Assembly: GCF_003369915.1 (NCBI RefSeq)
Contig: NW_022881603.1
Location: forward strand, 28,021,522 to 28,085,521
Direction: 5' to 3'
DNA: 64,000 bases
From: Drosophila miranda
Lineage: Eukaryota; Arthropoda; Insecta; Diptera; Drosophilidae
The first letter of the stretch is position 1. The number at the start of each line of letters is the position of its first letter. The position numbers were made by a program, and so were the translations under genes. Of this stretch, positions 33,149 to 42,994 are shown piece by piece. The notes beneath the pieces were generated by a model, which was not told the DNA's origin, did not search any database, and was given only the letters and a program-made list of their open reading frames with translations.

Positions 33149-34514
33149 CAGTGTTGCCAGATTTTGAGCGCCAAAGTAAGCTAGATTTTACAAAAATACA
33201 AGCTAGAACAAGCTAAAAATTGTAAAAAACAGGCTAAAAAATAGGCTAAAATAAAACAACACATAGATATATACATTTATACTTGTGTTATTATTTCATC
33301 CAATTCGCTATTGCTTGAATCGGTATATTTATCGCTGGAACGTATTAAATTTAAATATTTCTCCGGTAATTGATAGTTGTGACAACATTTTCCATGACGG
33401 CGCAATCCATATCTGTAAAATTCAAAAGAATTTTAGTCATATTCATGAAACAATTAAATATTTCTAAAACAAACCTTATATTTAATATTGAGTTTAAGGA
33501 CTTAACGGTCATTTTGTTCGTTAGCTTGGTCTTACCAATATTCATTTGACTGAATACACGTTCAATAGCAGCATTTGAGCACGGTAGACTTAAAATGCCA
33601 ATGGCAAATAAAGCGATTTCTTCAAAAGGCTTGTTTTTGCCAGCATCTTTATAAGTCAGTACTTTTGACCAAAATTGTATCGTGTCATCTGTACTTTGCC
33701 AAGGGACTAATTGAATTTTGCCATATTGGGCAAGAATTCCATCTATATTCTTATAGTTAAAGTGTTCCAATATGGAAATGAGATCATTATGATTTTTATT
33801 ATGTTCGAGTACATTTTCTGCTGCAAAAACTTTCTAATGTTTTTGTGTTTTCTAATTTTCTAAGTTTTTCTAATGTCTCAATATTATCTGGAAGTCTGAA
33901 ATTAAGCATCAGATTATTATTTATTTTTAATATCAAATCCAATTGAAGCTTACCTTTCTCTGAGTTGGATAATTAGCTCCTTTATAAAATCCTTGCACAT
34001 CTCTCTGATTTCGTTAACTTCATTATTATAATTTTTCTCTTTAATTTCCTTTTCAAATAAATATCCCATATATAATGAAGACACAGCAAATTCATCCAAG
34101 TCATCTTTCAAGACATCAATCTTTGCATCAGGCGGAATTATTTTATTTTTGAGGAAATCGATGCTTGTCGATGAAAGTTTTGTTTGTAAACTGTTTTTGG
34201 CATGTTTTACACATTTACACATTTCACGATCACCAACCAAGTTTCTGTATAGACCGAAACTTTTCAACGAAAATAAACCATAAATAAATTCTAAAATACC
34301 ATGATACACCAAAATATGTACTACAAATATACTTTTTGTTCGATTTGTCTTAAAAAATACCAAAAAATACATGTAGGATATAAAAAGGAAAAAATAAGCA
34401 AAGTGAAATTAAAAAAGGCTAGATTTAAAGCTATAAGCATTTTCATAATTTTTCAAGCGTTCCGCTTTCAAATAAGCTAGATCTAGCCTTAAATAAGCTA
34501 AATTGGCAACGCTG
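33149..34514 (-). mobile_element. hAT-superfamily DNA transposon remnant with 8 bp target duplication
   Basis: Ends are CAGTGTTGCCAGATTT (left) and, inverted, CAGCGTTGCCAATTT (right). Subterminal copies of AAGCTAGAT/GGCTA motifs occur on both sides. It is flanked by a perfect 8 bp duplication, CCTTCCAG, at 33,141-33,148 and 34,515-34,522, as expected for hAT. The 1,366 bp body is too short for a full transposase gene and contains only its C-terminal part and another fragment. Confidence 0.9.
33351..34372 (-). pseudogene. hAT transposase fragments including the C-terminal dimerisation domain
   Basis: The 33,770-33,351 frame contains the hATC signature LPCSNAAIERVFSQMNIGKT followed by KL, the family's dimerisation region near the C-terminus. 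A second frame at 34,372-33,950 (CVKHAKNSLQTKL, VNEIREMCKDFIKEL) is likely a mid-protein segment. The two are separated by about 180 bases with stops. N-terminal BED finger and catalytic regions are not seen, so it cannot encode an active enzyme. Confidence 0.75.
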
Positions 34515-34704
34515 CCTTCCAGCGCTTGTCTTTTCTGAGCGCAGAGAAAGCCAGAGCGAACGACACATTGCGGTACTCGTGTGAGAGAGGGATTAACTCA
34601 TACATGAAAAGCAATACTGAGCACGGCGCTCTTCCGACAGCGATAATATGTACATATGTACATATGTATGTTACATATGTGCAGATTTGCAGTTTTCAAA
34701 TACA

Positions 34705-34778
34705 TGTAAAGGACAGTGTATCAAGCAGTTAGCACTATCCCATCTAAATTAACATTTGAACTTAAGATACCATCGATA
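34705..34778 (+). repeat. Truncated 5' LTR of the gypsy array
   Basis: It matches the first 74 bases of the 287 bp LTR (TGTAAAGGACAG to CCATCGATA). It is then joined by 7 filler bases to protease-region sequence, so the rest of the LTR, the primer site and gag are missing from unit 1. Confidence 0.9.
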
Positions 34779-34785
34779 TCATCGA

Positions 34786-37668
34786 TGGGTCAGATATCAA
34801 CAAAGCCTGTTGGATACTTTAATGCAGAAGTTACCGTGGATAAGTTGCAGACCACACAGAAGTTTTAAGTAGTCCCCAGTAGCCAGATTGATTTCGACGC
34901 ACTTTTGGGGCATGATTTCATTAAAAAGTTCCGTTTCGTCGCTGATATGCAAGGATACACGTTTTTGAAGCATGACGCAGATCCTGTGCCAACAGATGAG
35001 CATGCTCTTATATATAATGTAACTGAAGAGTCATCCTTTGTAGCTCCGCCGCAATATCGAAAAGACGTTGAACAGATGATAAGAAACAGTTACCAAATGC
35101 CCACAGAAGTTGCAAAGCAGTCTCCAATCCAACTGAAGATAGTTCCCGACGGAGTAATCAAGCCGTTTCATCACTCACCGAGTCGTTTATCAACAGACGA
35201 AGCCAGTGCCGTAACGAAGCAAGTCGAAGAATGGATCGAGCAAGGAATCGTGCGCAAGTCGTCTTCAAATGTAGCGAGCAGAGTTGTCGTCGTGAAGAAA
35301 AAAGATGGTACACTTAGAGTTTGCGTACAGGAAGTTAAACAGCATGGTATTGCTGGACTGCTTCCCAGTCCCGATCATGGAGGAAGTCTTGGAAAAGCTG
35401 CAGTCGGCTAAGTGGTTTACCATAATGGACCTTGAAAACGGATTTTTCCATGTGCCTATGGAAGAGCAAAGCAAGTCGTATACGGCCTTTGTTACAAAGG
35501 AGGGATTATTCGAGTTTAATAAAGCGCCTTTCGGATTCAAGAACTCGCCAGCTGCGTTCATTCGGTTCGTAAGCTATATTTTTCAAGAATTAATCAACTC
35601 TGACATATTGCAGCTTTATATGGACGACATAATTGTTTACGCCGCGTCGCCCGAGGTATGCATGAGGAAGTCAAAGTTGGTCCTGGAGACAGCTGCGCAG
35701 TTTGGCCTAAAGATCAAGTGGAAGAAATGTAGCTTCATGCAGCCACGCATTAGCTTTCTGGGCCATATCATTGAGGACGGGAGAATCTGGCCCGGCAAAG
35801 AGAAGACAGCAGCTGTCAGTCGGTTTGCTACGCCCAAAGACATTAAAGCAGTTCAAGCATTTCTGGGACTCACAGGCTTTTTCAGAAAGTTCATCCCTGG
35901 CTATGCACAAATTGCCCGGCCGCTCACGAATCTACTCAGGAAGGAAGCAGTTTTCAACATTGGCGAAGCAGAGCAACAATCGCTACAAACCTTAAAGAAT
36001 CTGCTTGTAATCGCACCTGTATTACATTTATACTCACGAGAAGCGCCAACGGAACTCCACACGGATGCATCCAAAGAAGGTTTCGGAGCAGTTTTGTTGC
36101 AGCAGTTTGATGGCAATTTCCACCCGATTTACCATTGGAGTAAAAAGACTACACAAGCCGAGTCCAAACGTCACAGTTACTATTTGGAGGTCAAAGCTGT
36201 ATACCTCGCACTCAAGAAGTTTCGTCACTACCTGTTGGGGATCAAATTTGATCTTGCCACTGACTGTGCGGCGTTTAAGCAGACAACAACGAAAGCAGAT
36301 ATACCCAGAGAAGTTTCCCAGTGGATTCTGTATATGGAGGACTTTACATTCAAAGCAGTACACCGCCCAGGGGACAGAATCAGACACGTGGACTGTCTCA
36401 GTCGTTTTCCGCAGACATGCATGTTCGTGACGACGGAGCTAACAGCTCGGATAAAGAAAGCACAGCAGGATGACGATTTCATCAAAGCCACAGTTGAGAT
36501 CCTGAAGCAGCACCCATATCAAGACTACAAGCTTAAAGGAGGTCTTCTCTTCAAATCTGTAAATGGCAATGACGTATTGGTGGTTCCAAGGCTGATGGAA
36601 AGGGAAATCATTCAAGGATCGCATGAAGTTGGTCATTTCTCCACAGCGAAGACAATGCACTCAGTTCAGCAGCAATACTGGATTCCGCACCTTGAACGGA
36701 AAGTAAATAAGTTGATTACAAACAAGAAGGGCAAACAAGAAGGCTATCTTCATTGCATTGACAAGGGTGACACACTACTATACACGCTGCACGTTGATCA
36801 TTTGGGACCAATGGATGCGACAGCCAAGCAATACAAGTACATTTTTGCTGTGGTAGATGCATTCTCCAAGTTTGTGTGGCTGTTCCCAACTAAGTCAACA
36901 GGTCACGAAGAAGTTGTGAAGAGGCTGAGAGATTGGTCATTTGTGTTTGGTTTTCCCAAGCGCATAGTCAGCGACAGAGGAGCAGCGTTTACATCCAACG
37001 CATTCAGCGAGTTTCTTAACGAGAACAAAGTCGAACATGTGTGTACAACGACAGGTGTGGCGAGAGGCAACGGTCAGATTGAGCGGGTGAACCGTTCAAT
37101 TTTGGGTATCATCGCAAAGCTCTCAGCTCAGGAGTCAACGAAGTGGTACAAGCATGTGCCACAGGTCCAGATGGCGATTAATTCGCATGTGCATTCTACG
37201 TTGAAGTCGTCGCCATTCGAGGTCATGTTTGGGACAAAGATGCACAGACAAGCTGAAAGTCGACTATTGGAGGTGCTCAACGAGGAGTTGGTTACGCAGT
37301 TTAACAACGAGCGCCAAGAACTGCGTGACCAAGCGAAACAAAACATTGATAAGTCGCAAGAGGTGTACAAGCGCTATTATGATAAAAAACGACGACCTGA
37401 GCACGGCTACAGACTAGGAGACATGGTCGCGATCAAGAGGACGCAGTTCGTCGCAGGACGCAAGTTGGCCAGCGAGTATCTAGGCCCATATGAAGTCACC
37501 AAGGTAAAGCGGAACGGTCGCTACGACGTCAGAAAGGTTGCTCAAGTCGAGGGGCCAAATATCACAGCAACGAGCAGTGACAATATGAAGCTATGGCGTT
37601 TTGTCTCAGAGAACGATGATATATTATCATCTGGGACAGATGAAGATGAGCAGGAGGGCCGAATGTAA
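34786..37668 (+). pseudogene. Gypsy unit 1: protease C-part to integrase, 5' deleted
   Basis: It begins inside the protease-RT linker, has TAA at 34,866-34,868 where units 2 and 3 have a sense codon, and then follows the gag-pro frame to 35,411. The long frame from 35,305 encodes RT (YMDDIIVYA), RNase H (ELHTDASKEGFG) and integrase (SHEVGHFST, TLHVDHLGP, IVSDRGAAF, GNGQIERVN). Relative to unit 2 the integrase zinc finger has lost its CxxC pair near 36,724, replaced by a shorter segment. The stop TAA (37,666-37,668) lies inside the LTR. Confidence 0.85.
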
Positions 37669-37950
37669 AGGACAGTGTATCAAGCAGTTAGCACTATCCC
37701 ATCTAAATTAACATTTGAACTTAAGATACCATCGATAAGACCTAACCGATATAACCAGACTTAACCGATGTTTAAAAGACCTAACCGATAAGGGGTTATC
37801 GATACGGGAGTCGGTTGTTGGAAGTAGAAGCAGAAAGTTGAACAAAAAGTCGGAAGAACAGACTCATTAATTGCACATCTTAAATCATACACTTTGTACT
37901 CTTTTTCGAAAAACACTATTAATAAACGATACATTATTATTAATCTTACA
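37664..37950 (+). repeat. LTR between gypsy units 1 and 2 (287 bp)
   Basis: Begins TGTAAAGG and ends CTTACA, with TG...CA ends. It carries an AATAAA polyadenylation-type signal at 37,921-37,926, 25 bases before its end. Short repeats of ACCTAACCGATA occur at about 37,738-37,795. It serves as 3' LTR of unit 1 and 5' LTR of unit 2. Confidence 0.95.
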
Positions 37951-37952
37951 TT

Positions 37953-37966
37953 TGGGGGCTCGTCCG
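37953..37966 (+). other. Primer-binding site, tRNA-Pro type
   Basis: TGGGGGCTCGTCCG starts two bases after the LTR. It is the complement of the tRNA-Pro 3' end as used by several retroviruses. The identical site follows the next LTR at 42,592-42,605. Unit 1 has none because its leader is deleted. Confidence 0.75.
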
Positions 37967-38355
37967 CGTCGAATACAGAGCTCGGAGTGTGTGAAAAAGA
38001 AAAACAGAAGAAAGCAGAAGCTGATGCAAGAAGAGGATTGTTGAAAAGTTGTTAAAGCTGTTGTTTGTAGCTACATAAAGTTGTAAAGTTGTTGTTGGTG
38101 GCTATAAGCATTAAGTTGAACAATCCAAATTCAGTGAGCATAACAGTAGACACGGAGTTTAATAAAAGATCGGTCGTTTAATTCGGTTGGAAAATTGTGA
38201 AGTTCATTGTCGCGCCGTAGCGTCGCCTTGTCCGTGCGCAGTACGTACACAAGCAGAAAAAACACGCACAGACACGTTGTGTGTGATACACACTTATAAA
38301 CAGAAAAGACAAGCACTCGTCGGGTACACAGACACAAGTCGAAAAGAGCCGCAAA
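37967..38355 (+). other. Untranslated leader of gypsy unit 2
   Basis: About 390 bases between the primer site and the gag ATG, purine-rich with AAGTTGTTAAAG-type direct repeats around 38,045-38,095. The same leader is present in unit 3 (42,606-42,994). Confidence 0.7.
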
Positions 38356-40023
38356 ATGATGCAAACACCGCCGCCGTTGCACTGGAAAGAGAGAGAGAAG
38401 GAAGAAGCTGTACCAGGAACGTCGCGCCCGAGTGCAAACGAGATGGAAGATTTAGAAAATGCAGAAAACAATACTGATGACAAGATTGATCAAATGATAA
38501 AGTTGCTAAGTTTGAAACTGCTTTGCGATGAGCAACGAGAAATGAAGATCGCTCCAGATAATTTTACAAAAGTTGTGAGCGATTGTGATGGAAAATCGGT
38601 TCCCATAGAAAAATGGTTTGAGATATTCGAAAAAAATGCCGACGCATATGAGCTTACTGAAAAGCAAAAGTATGTGCAGGCCAGAGGAAAAATGACCGGT
38701 GCAGCTAAGCTTTTCCTTGAAGCTGAATGCGTGTGCACCTATGAGGAACTCAAGAACGTATTATTGGATGAATTCACATGTAGCTATAACAGTGCAGACA
38801 TTCATAAGCTGCTGCAAGAAAGAAAGAGGAAGAGTAGTGAGTCGATGCACGAGTACTTGCTGCAGATGAGAAAAATAGCAGCAGTCGGACATGTTGAAGA
38901 CGCGGCTGTTATAAGCCATATTGTGAACGGTCTGGACATAAGAAACGAGTATAAGTATGCCATGTATCGCTGTAAGACCTTCAGGGCCTTGAAAGAAGAG
39001 TTCGATATCTATGATCGTTTGAACATATCGGAGAAGAAGGGCAATAACGAACAGCATAAAACGAGTTTCAAGCAGCAAAGTGGGCAAAGCGGTAAAAAAG
39101 AATATTGCTATAACTGTGGATCAGGAGAACACAAACGCAAAGACTGCAAAGCCGAAACAAAGTGTTTTAAGTGCAATCAGAATGGTCACATTTCGCGTAA
39201 CTGTCCTTATGAAGCTGATAAAGTTGATAAAGTTCGCGTCATTTTGGATCGCAGTCGCATGAAAAAAATTCAAATAAACGGCATTGTTGTTGACTGTCTT
39301 GTGGATACAGGGTCAGATGTAACCATAATCAAAGAGAGTATGTTGAAGACCATGAAAAACGTTAAACTTTTGAAGTGCACAACTATGTTGCGCGGTCTGG
39401 GTCAGATATCAACAAAGCCTGTTGGATACTTTAATGCAGAAGTTACCGTGGATAAGTTGCAGACCACACAGAAGTTTTTAGTAGTCCCCAGTAGCCAGAT
39501 TGATTTCGACGCACTTTTGGGGCATGATTTCATTAAAAAGTTCCGTTTCGTCGCTGATATGCAAGGATACACGTTTTTGAAGCATGACGCAGATCCTGTG
39601 CCAACAGATGAGCATGCTCTTATATATAATGTAACTGAAGAGTCATCCTTTGTAGCTCCGCCGCAATATCGAAAAGACGTTGAACAGATGATAAGAAACA
39701 GTTACCAAATGCCCACAGAAGTTGCAAAGCAGTCTCCAATCCAACTGAAGATAGTTCCCGACGGAGTAATCAAGCCGTTTCATCACTCACCGAGTCGTTT
39801 ATCAACAGACGAAGCCAGTGCCGTAACGAAGCAAGTCGAAGAATGGATCGAGCAAGGAATCGTGCGCAAGTCGTCTTCAAATGTAGCGAGCAGAGTTGTC
39901 GTCGTGAAGAAAAAAGATGGTACACTTAGAGTTTGCGTACAGCAAGTTAAACAGCATGGTATTGCTGGACTGCTTCCCAGTCCCGATCATGGAGGAAGTC
40001 TTGGAAAAGCTGCAGTCGGCTAA
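38356..40023 (+). CDS. Gypsy unit 2 gag-protease frame
   Basis: A 555-codon frame from ATG 38,356 (MMQTPPPLHWKE). A gag capsid-like region (IEKWFEIFEKNADAYEL, LLDEFTCSY) is followed by two CCHC knuckles near residues 252-285 (CYNCGSGEHKRKDC, CFKCNQNGHISRNC). An aspartic protease with LVDTGSDVTII lies near residue 315. The frame then enters the RT fingers (VVVKKKDGTLRVCV) and ends out of frame at 40,023. RT continues in the +1 frame from 39,917. The same break occurs in all three units. Confidence 0.85.
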   Translation: MMQTPPPLHWKEREKEEAVPGTSRPSANEMEDLENAENNTDDKIDQMIKLLSLKLLCDEQREMKIAPDNFTKVVSDCDGKSVPIEKWFEIFEKNADAYELTEKQKYVQARGKMTGAAKLFLEAECVCTYEELKNVLLDEFTCSYNSADIHKLLQERKRKSSESMHEYLLQMRKIAAVGHVEDAAVISHIVNGLDIRNEYKYAMYRCKTFRALKEEFDIYDRLNISEKKGNNEQHKTSFKQQSGQSGKKEYCYNCGSGEHKRKDCKAETKCFKCNQNGHISRNCPYEADKVDKVRVILDRSRMKKIQINGIVVDCLVDTGSDVTIIKESMLKTMKNVKLLKCTTMLRGLGQISTKPVGYFNAEVTVDKLQTTQKFLVVPSSQIDFDALLGHDFIKKFRFVADMQGYTFLKHDADPVPTDEHALIYNVTEESSFVAPPQYRKDVEQMIRNSYQMPTEVAKQSPIQLKIVPDGVIKPFHHSPSRLSTDEASAVTKQVEEWIEQGIVRKSSSNVASRVVVVKKKDGTLRVCVQQVKQHGIAGLLPSPDHGGSLGKAAVG

Positions 40024-42307
40024 GTGGTTTACCATAATGGACCTTGAAAACGGATTTTTCCATGTGCCTATGGAAGAGCAAAGCAAGTCGTATACGGCCT
40101 TTGTTACAAAGGAGGGATTATTCGAGTTTAATAAAGCGCCTTTCGGATTCAAGAACTAGCCAGCTGCGTTCATTCGGTTCGTAAGCTATATTTTTCAAGA
40201 ATTAATCAACTCTGACATAATGCAGCTTTATATGGACGACATAATTGTTTACGCCGCGTCGCCCGAGGTATGCATGAGGAAGACAAAGTTGGTCCTGGAG
40301 ACAGCTGCGCAGTTTGGCCTAAAGATCAAGTGGAAGAAATGTAGCTTCATGCAGCCACGCATTAGCTTTCTGGGCCATATCATTGAGGACGGGAGAATCT
40401 GGCCCGGCAAAGAGAAGACAGCAGCTGTCAGTCGGTTTGCTACGCCCAAAGACATTAAAGCAGTTCAAGCATTTCTGGGACTCACAGGCTTTTTCAGAAA
40501 GTTCATCCCTGGCTATGCACAAATTGCCCGGCCGCTCACGAATCTACTCAGGAAGGAAGCAGTTTTCAACATTGGCGAAGCAGAGCAACAATCGCTACAA
40601 ACCTTAAAGAATCTGCTTGTAATCGCACCTGTATTACATTTATACTCACGAGAAGCGCCAACGGAACTCCACACGGATGCATCCAAAGAAGGGTTCGGAG
40701 CAGTTTTGTTGCAGCAGTTTGATGGCAATTTCCACCCGATTTACCATTGGAGTAAAAAGACTACAAAAGCCGAGTCCAAACGTCACAGTTACTATTTGGA
40801 GGTCAAAGCTGTATACCTCGCACTCAAGAAGTTTCGTCACTACCTGTTGGGGATCAAATTTGATCTTGCCACTGACTGTGCGGCGTTTAAGCAGACAACA
40901 ACGAAAGCAGATATACCCAGAGAAGTTTCCCAGTGGATTCTGTATATGGAGGACTTTACATTCAAAGCAGTACACCGCCCAGGGGACAGAATCAGACACG
41001 TGGACTGTCTCAGTCGTTTTCCGCAGACATGCATGTTCGTGACGACGGAGCTAACAGCTCGGATAAAGAAAGCACAGCAGGATGACGATTTCATCAAAGC
41101 CACAGTTGAGATCCTGAAGCAGCACCCATATCAAGACTACAAGCTTAAAGGAGGTCTTCTCTTCAAATCTGTAAATGGCAATGACGTATTGGTGGTTCCA
41201 AGGCTGATGGAAAGGGAAATCATTCAAGGATCGCATGAAGTTGGTCATTTCTCCACAGCGAAGACAATGCACTCAGTTCAGCAGCAATACTGGATTCCGC
41301 ACCTTGAACGGAAAGTAAATAAGTTGATTACTAATTGTATCAGTTGTATAATTTTCAGCAAAAAGTTGGGCAAACAAGAAGGCTATCTTCATTGCATTGA
41401 CAAGGGTGACACACCACTATACACGCTGCACGTTGATCATTTGGGACCAATGGATGCGACAGCCAAGCAATACAAGTACATTTTTGCTGTGGTAGATGCA
41501 TTCTCCAAGTTTGTGTGGCTGTTCCCAACTAAGTCAACAGGTCACGAAGAAGTTGTGAAGAGGCTGAGAGATTGGTCATTTGTGTTTGGTTTTCCCAAGC
41601 GCATAGTCAGCGACAGAGGAGCAGCGTTTACATCCAACGCATTCAGCGAGTTTCTTAACGAGAACAAAGTCGAACATGTGTGTACAACGACAGGTGTGGC
41701 GAGAGGCAACGGTCAGATTGAGCGGGTGAACCGTTCAATTTTGGGTATCATCGCAAAGCTCTCAGCTCAGGAGTCAACGAAGTGGTACAAGCATGTGCCA
41801 CAGGTCCAGATGGCGATTAATTCGCATGTGCATTCTACGTTGAAGTCGTCGCCATTCGAGGTCATGTTTGGGACAAAGATGCACAGACAAGCTGAAAGTC
41901 GACTATTGGAGGTGCTCAACGAGGAGTTGGTTACGCAGTTTAACAACGAGCGCCAAGAACTGCGTGACCAAGCGAAACAAAACATTGATAAGGCGCAAGA
42001 GGTGTACAAGCGCTATTATGACAAAAAACGACGACCTGAGCACGGCTACAGACTAGGAGACATGGTCGCGATCAAGAGGACGCAGTTCGTCGCAGGACGC
42101 AAGTTGGCCAGCGAGTATCTAGGCCCATATGAAGTCACCAAGGTAAAGCGGAACGGTCGCTACGACGTCAGAAAGGTTGCTCAAGTCGAGGGGCCAAATA
42201 TCACAGCAACGAGCAGTGACAATATGAAGCTATGGCGTTTTGTCTCAGAGAACGATGATATATTATCATCTGGGACAGATGAAGATGAGCAGGAGGGCCG
42301 AATGTAA
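39917..42307 (+). pseudogene. Gypsy unit 2 reverse transcriptase, RNase H and integrase, with a stop
   Basis: In the +1 frame relative to gag-pro, RT begins at 39,917 but meets TAG at 40,157-40,159, a sense codon (TCG) in units 1 and 3. The open part 40,220-42,307 (695 codons) has YMDDIIVYA, RNase H (TDASKEGFG), a complete integrase zinc finger (HEVGH...CISC), the D-D-E catalytic blocks (VDHLGP, SDRGAAF, GQIERVN) and a basic C-terminal DNA-binding tail ending in EDEQEGRM. The stop codon overlaps the LTR start. Confidence 0.85.
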
Positions 42308-42589
42308 AGGACAGTGTATCAAGCAGTTAGCACTATCCCATCTAAATTAACATTTGAACTTAAGATACCATCGATAAGACCTAACCGATATAACCAGACT
42401 TAACCGATGTTTAAAAGACCTAACCGATAAGGGGTTATCGATACGGGAGTCGGTTGTTGGAAGTAGAAGCAGAAAGTTGAACAAAAAGTCGGAAGAACAG
42501 ACTCATTAATTGCACATCTTAAATCATACACTTTGTACTCTTTTTCGAAAAACACTATTAATAAACGATACATTATTATTAATCTTACA
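42303..42589 (+). repeat. LTR between gypsy units 2 and 3 (287 bp)
   Basis: Same length and ends as the LTR at 37,664. I saw no difference between them by eye. It is shared as the 3' LTR of unit 2 and the 5' LTR of unit 3. Confidence 0.95.
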
Positions 42590-42994
42590 TTTGGGGGCTC
42601 GTCCGCGTCGAATACAGAGCTCGGAGTGTGTGAAAAAGAAAAACAGAAGAAAGCAGAAGCTGATGCAAGAAGAGGATTGTTGAAAAGTTGTTAAAGTTGT
42701 TGTTTGTAGCTACATAAAGTTGTAAAGTTGTTGTTGGTGGCTATAAGCATTAAGTTGAACAATCCAAATTCTGTGAGCATAACAGTAGACACGGAGTTTA
42801 ATAAAAGATCGGTCGTTTAATTCGGTTGGAAAATTGTGAAATTCATTGTCGCGCCGTAGCGTCGCCTTGTCCGTGCGCAGTACGTACACAAGCAGAAAAA
42901 ACACGCACAGACACGTTGTGTGTGATACACACTTATAAACAGAAAAGACAAGCACTCGTCGGGTACACAGACACAAGTCGAAAAGAGCCGCAAA

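Noticed and set aside
34905-35411. Possible programmed +1 frameshift as the normal gypsy strategy
   Set aside because: Not excluded, but a frameshift inside the RT fingers with apparent loss of conserved residues is unlike known gag-pol junctions; kept as a finding with a test and not annotated as a recoding site.
36720-36740. GTATCAGTTGTATAATTTTCAG in units 2 and 3, absent in unit 1, looked like a spliced intron
   Set aside because: At about 22 bases it is too short for an intron, it encodes the integrase CxxC pair, and the unit 1 version also differs in bases around it. A deletion or slippage fits better.
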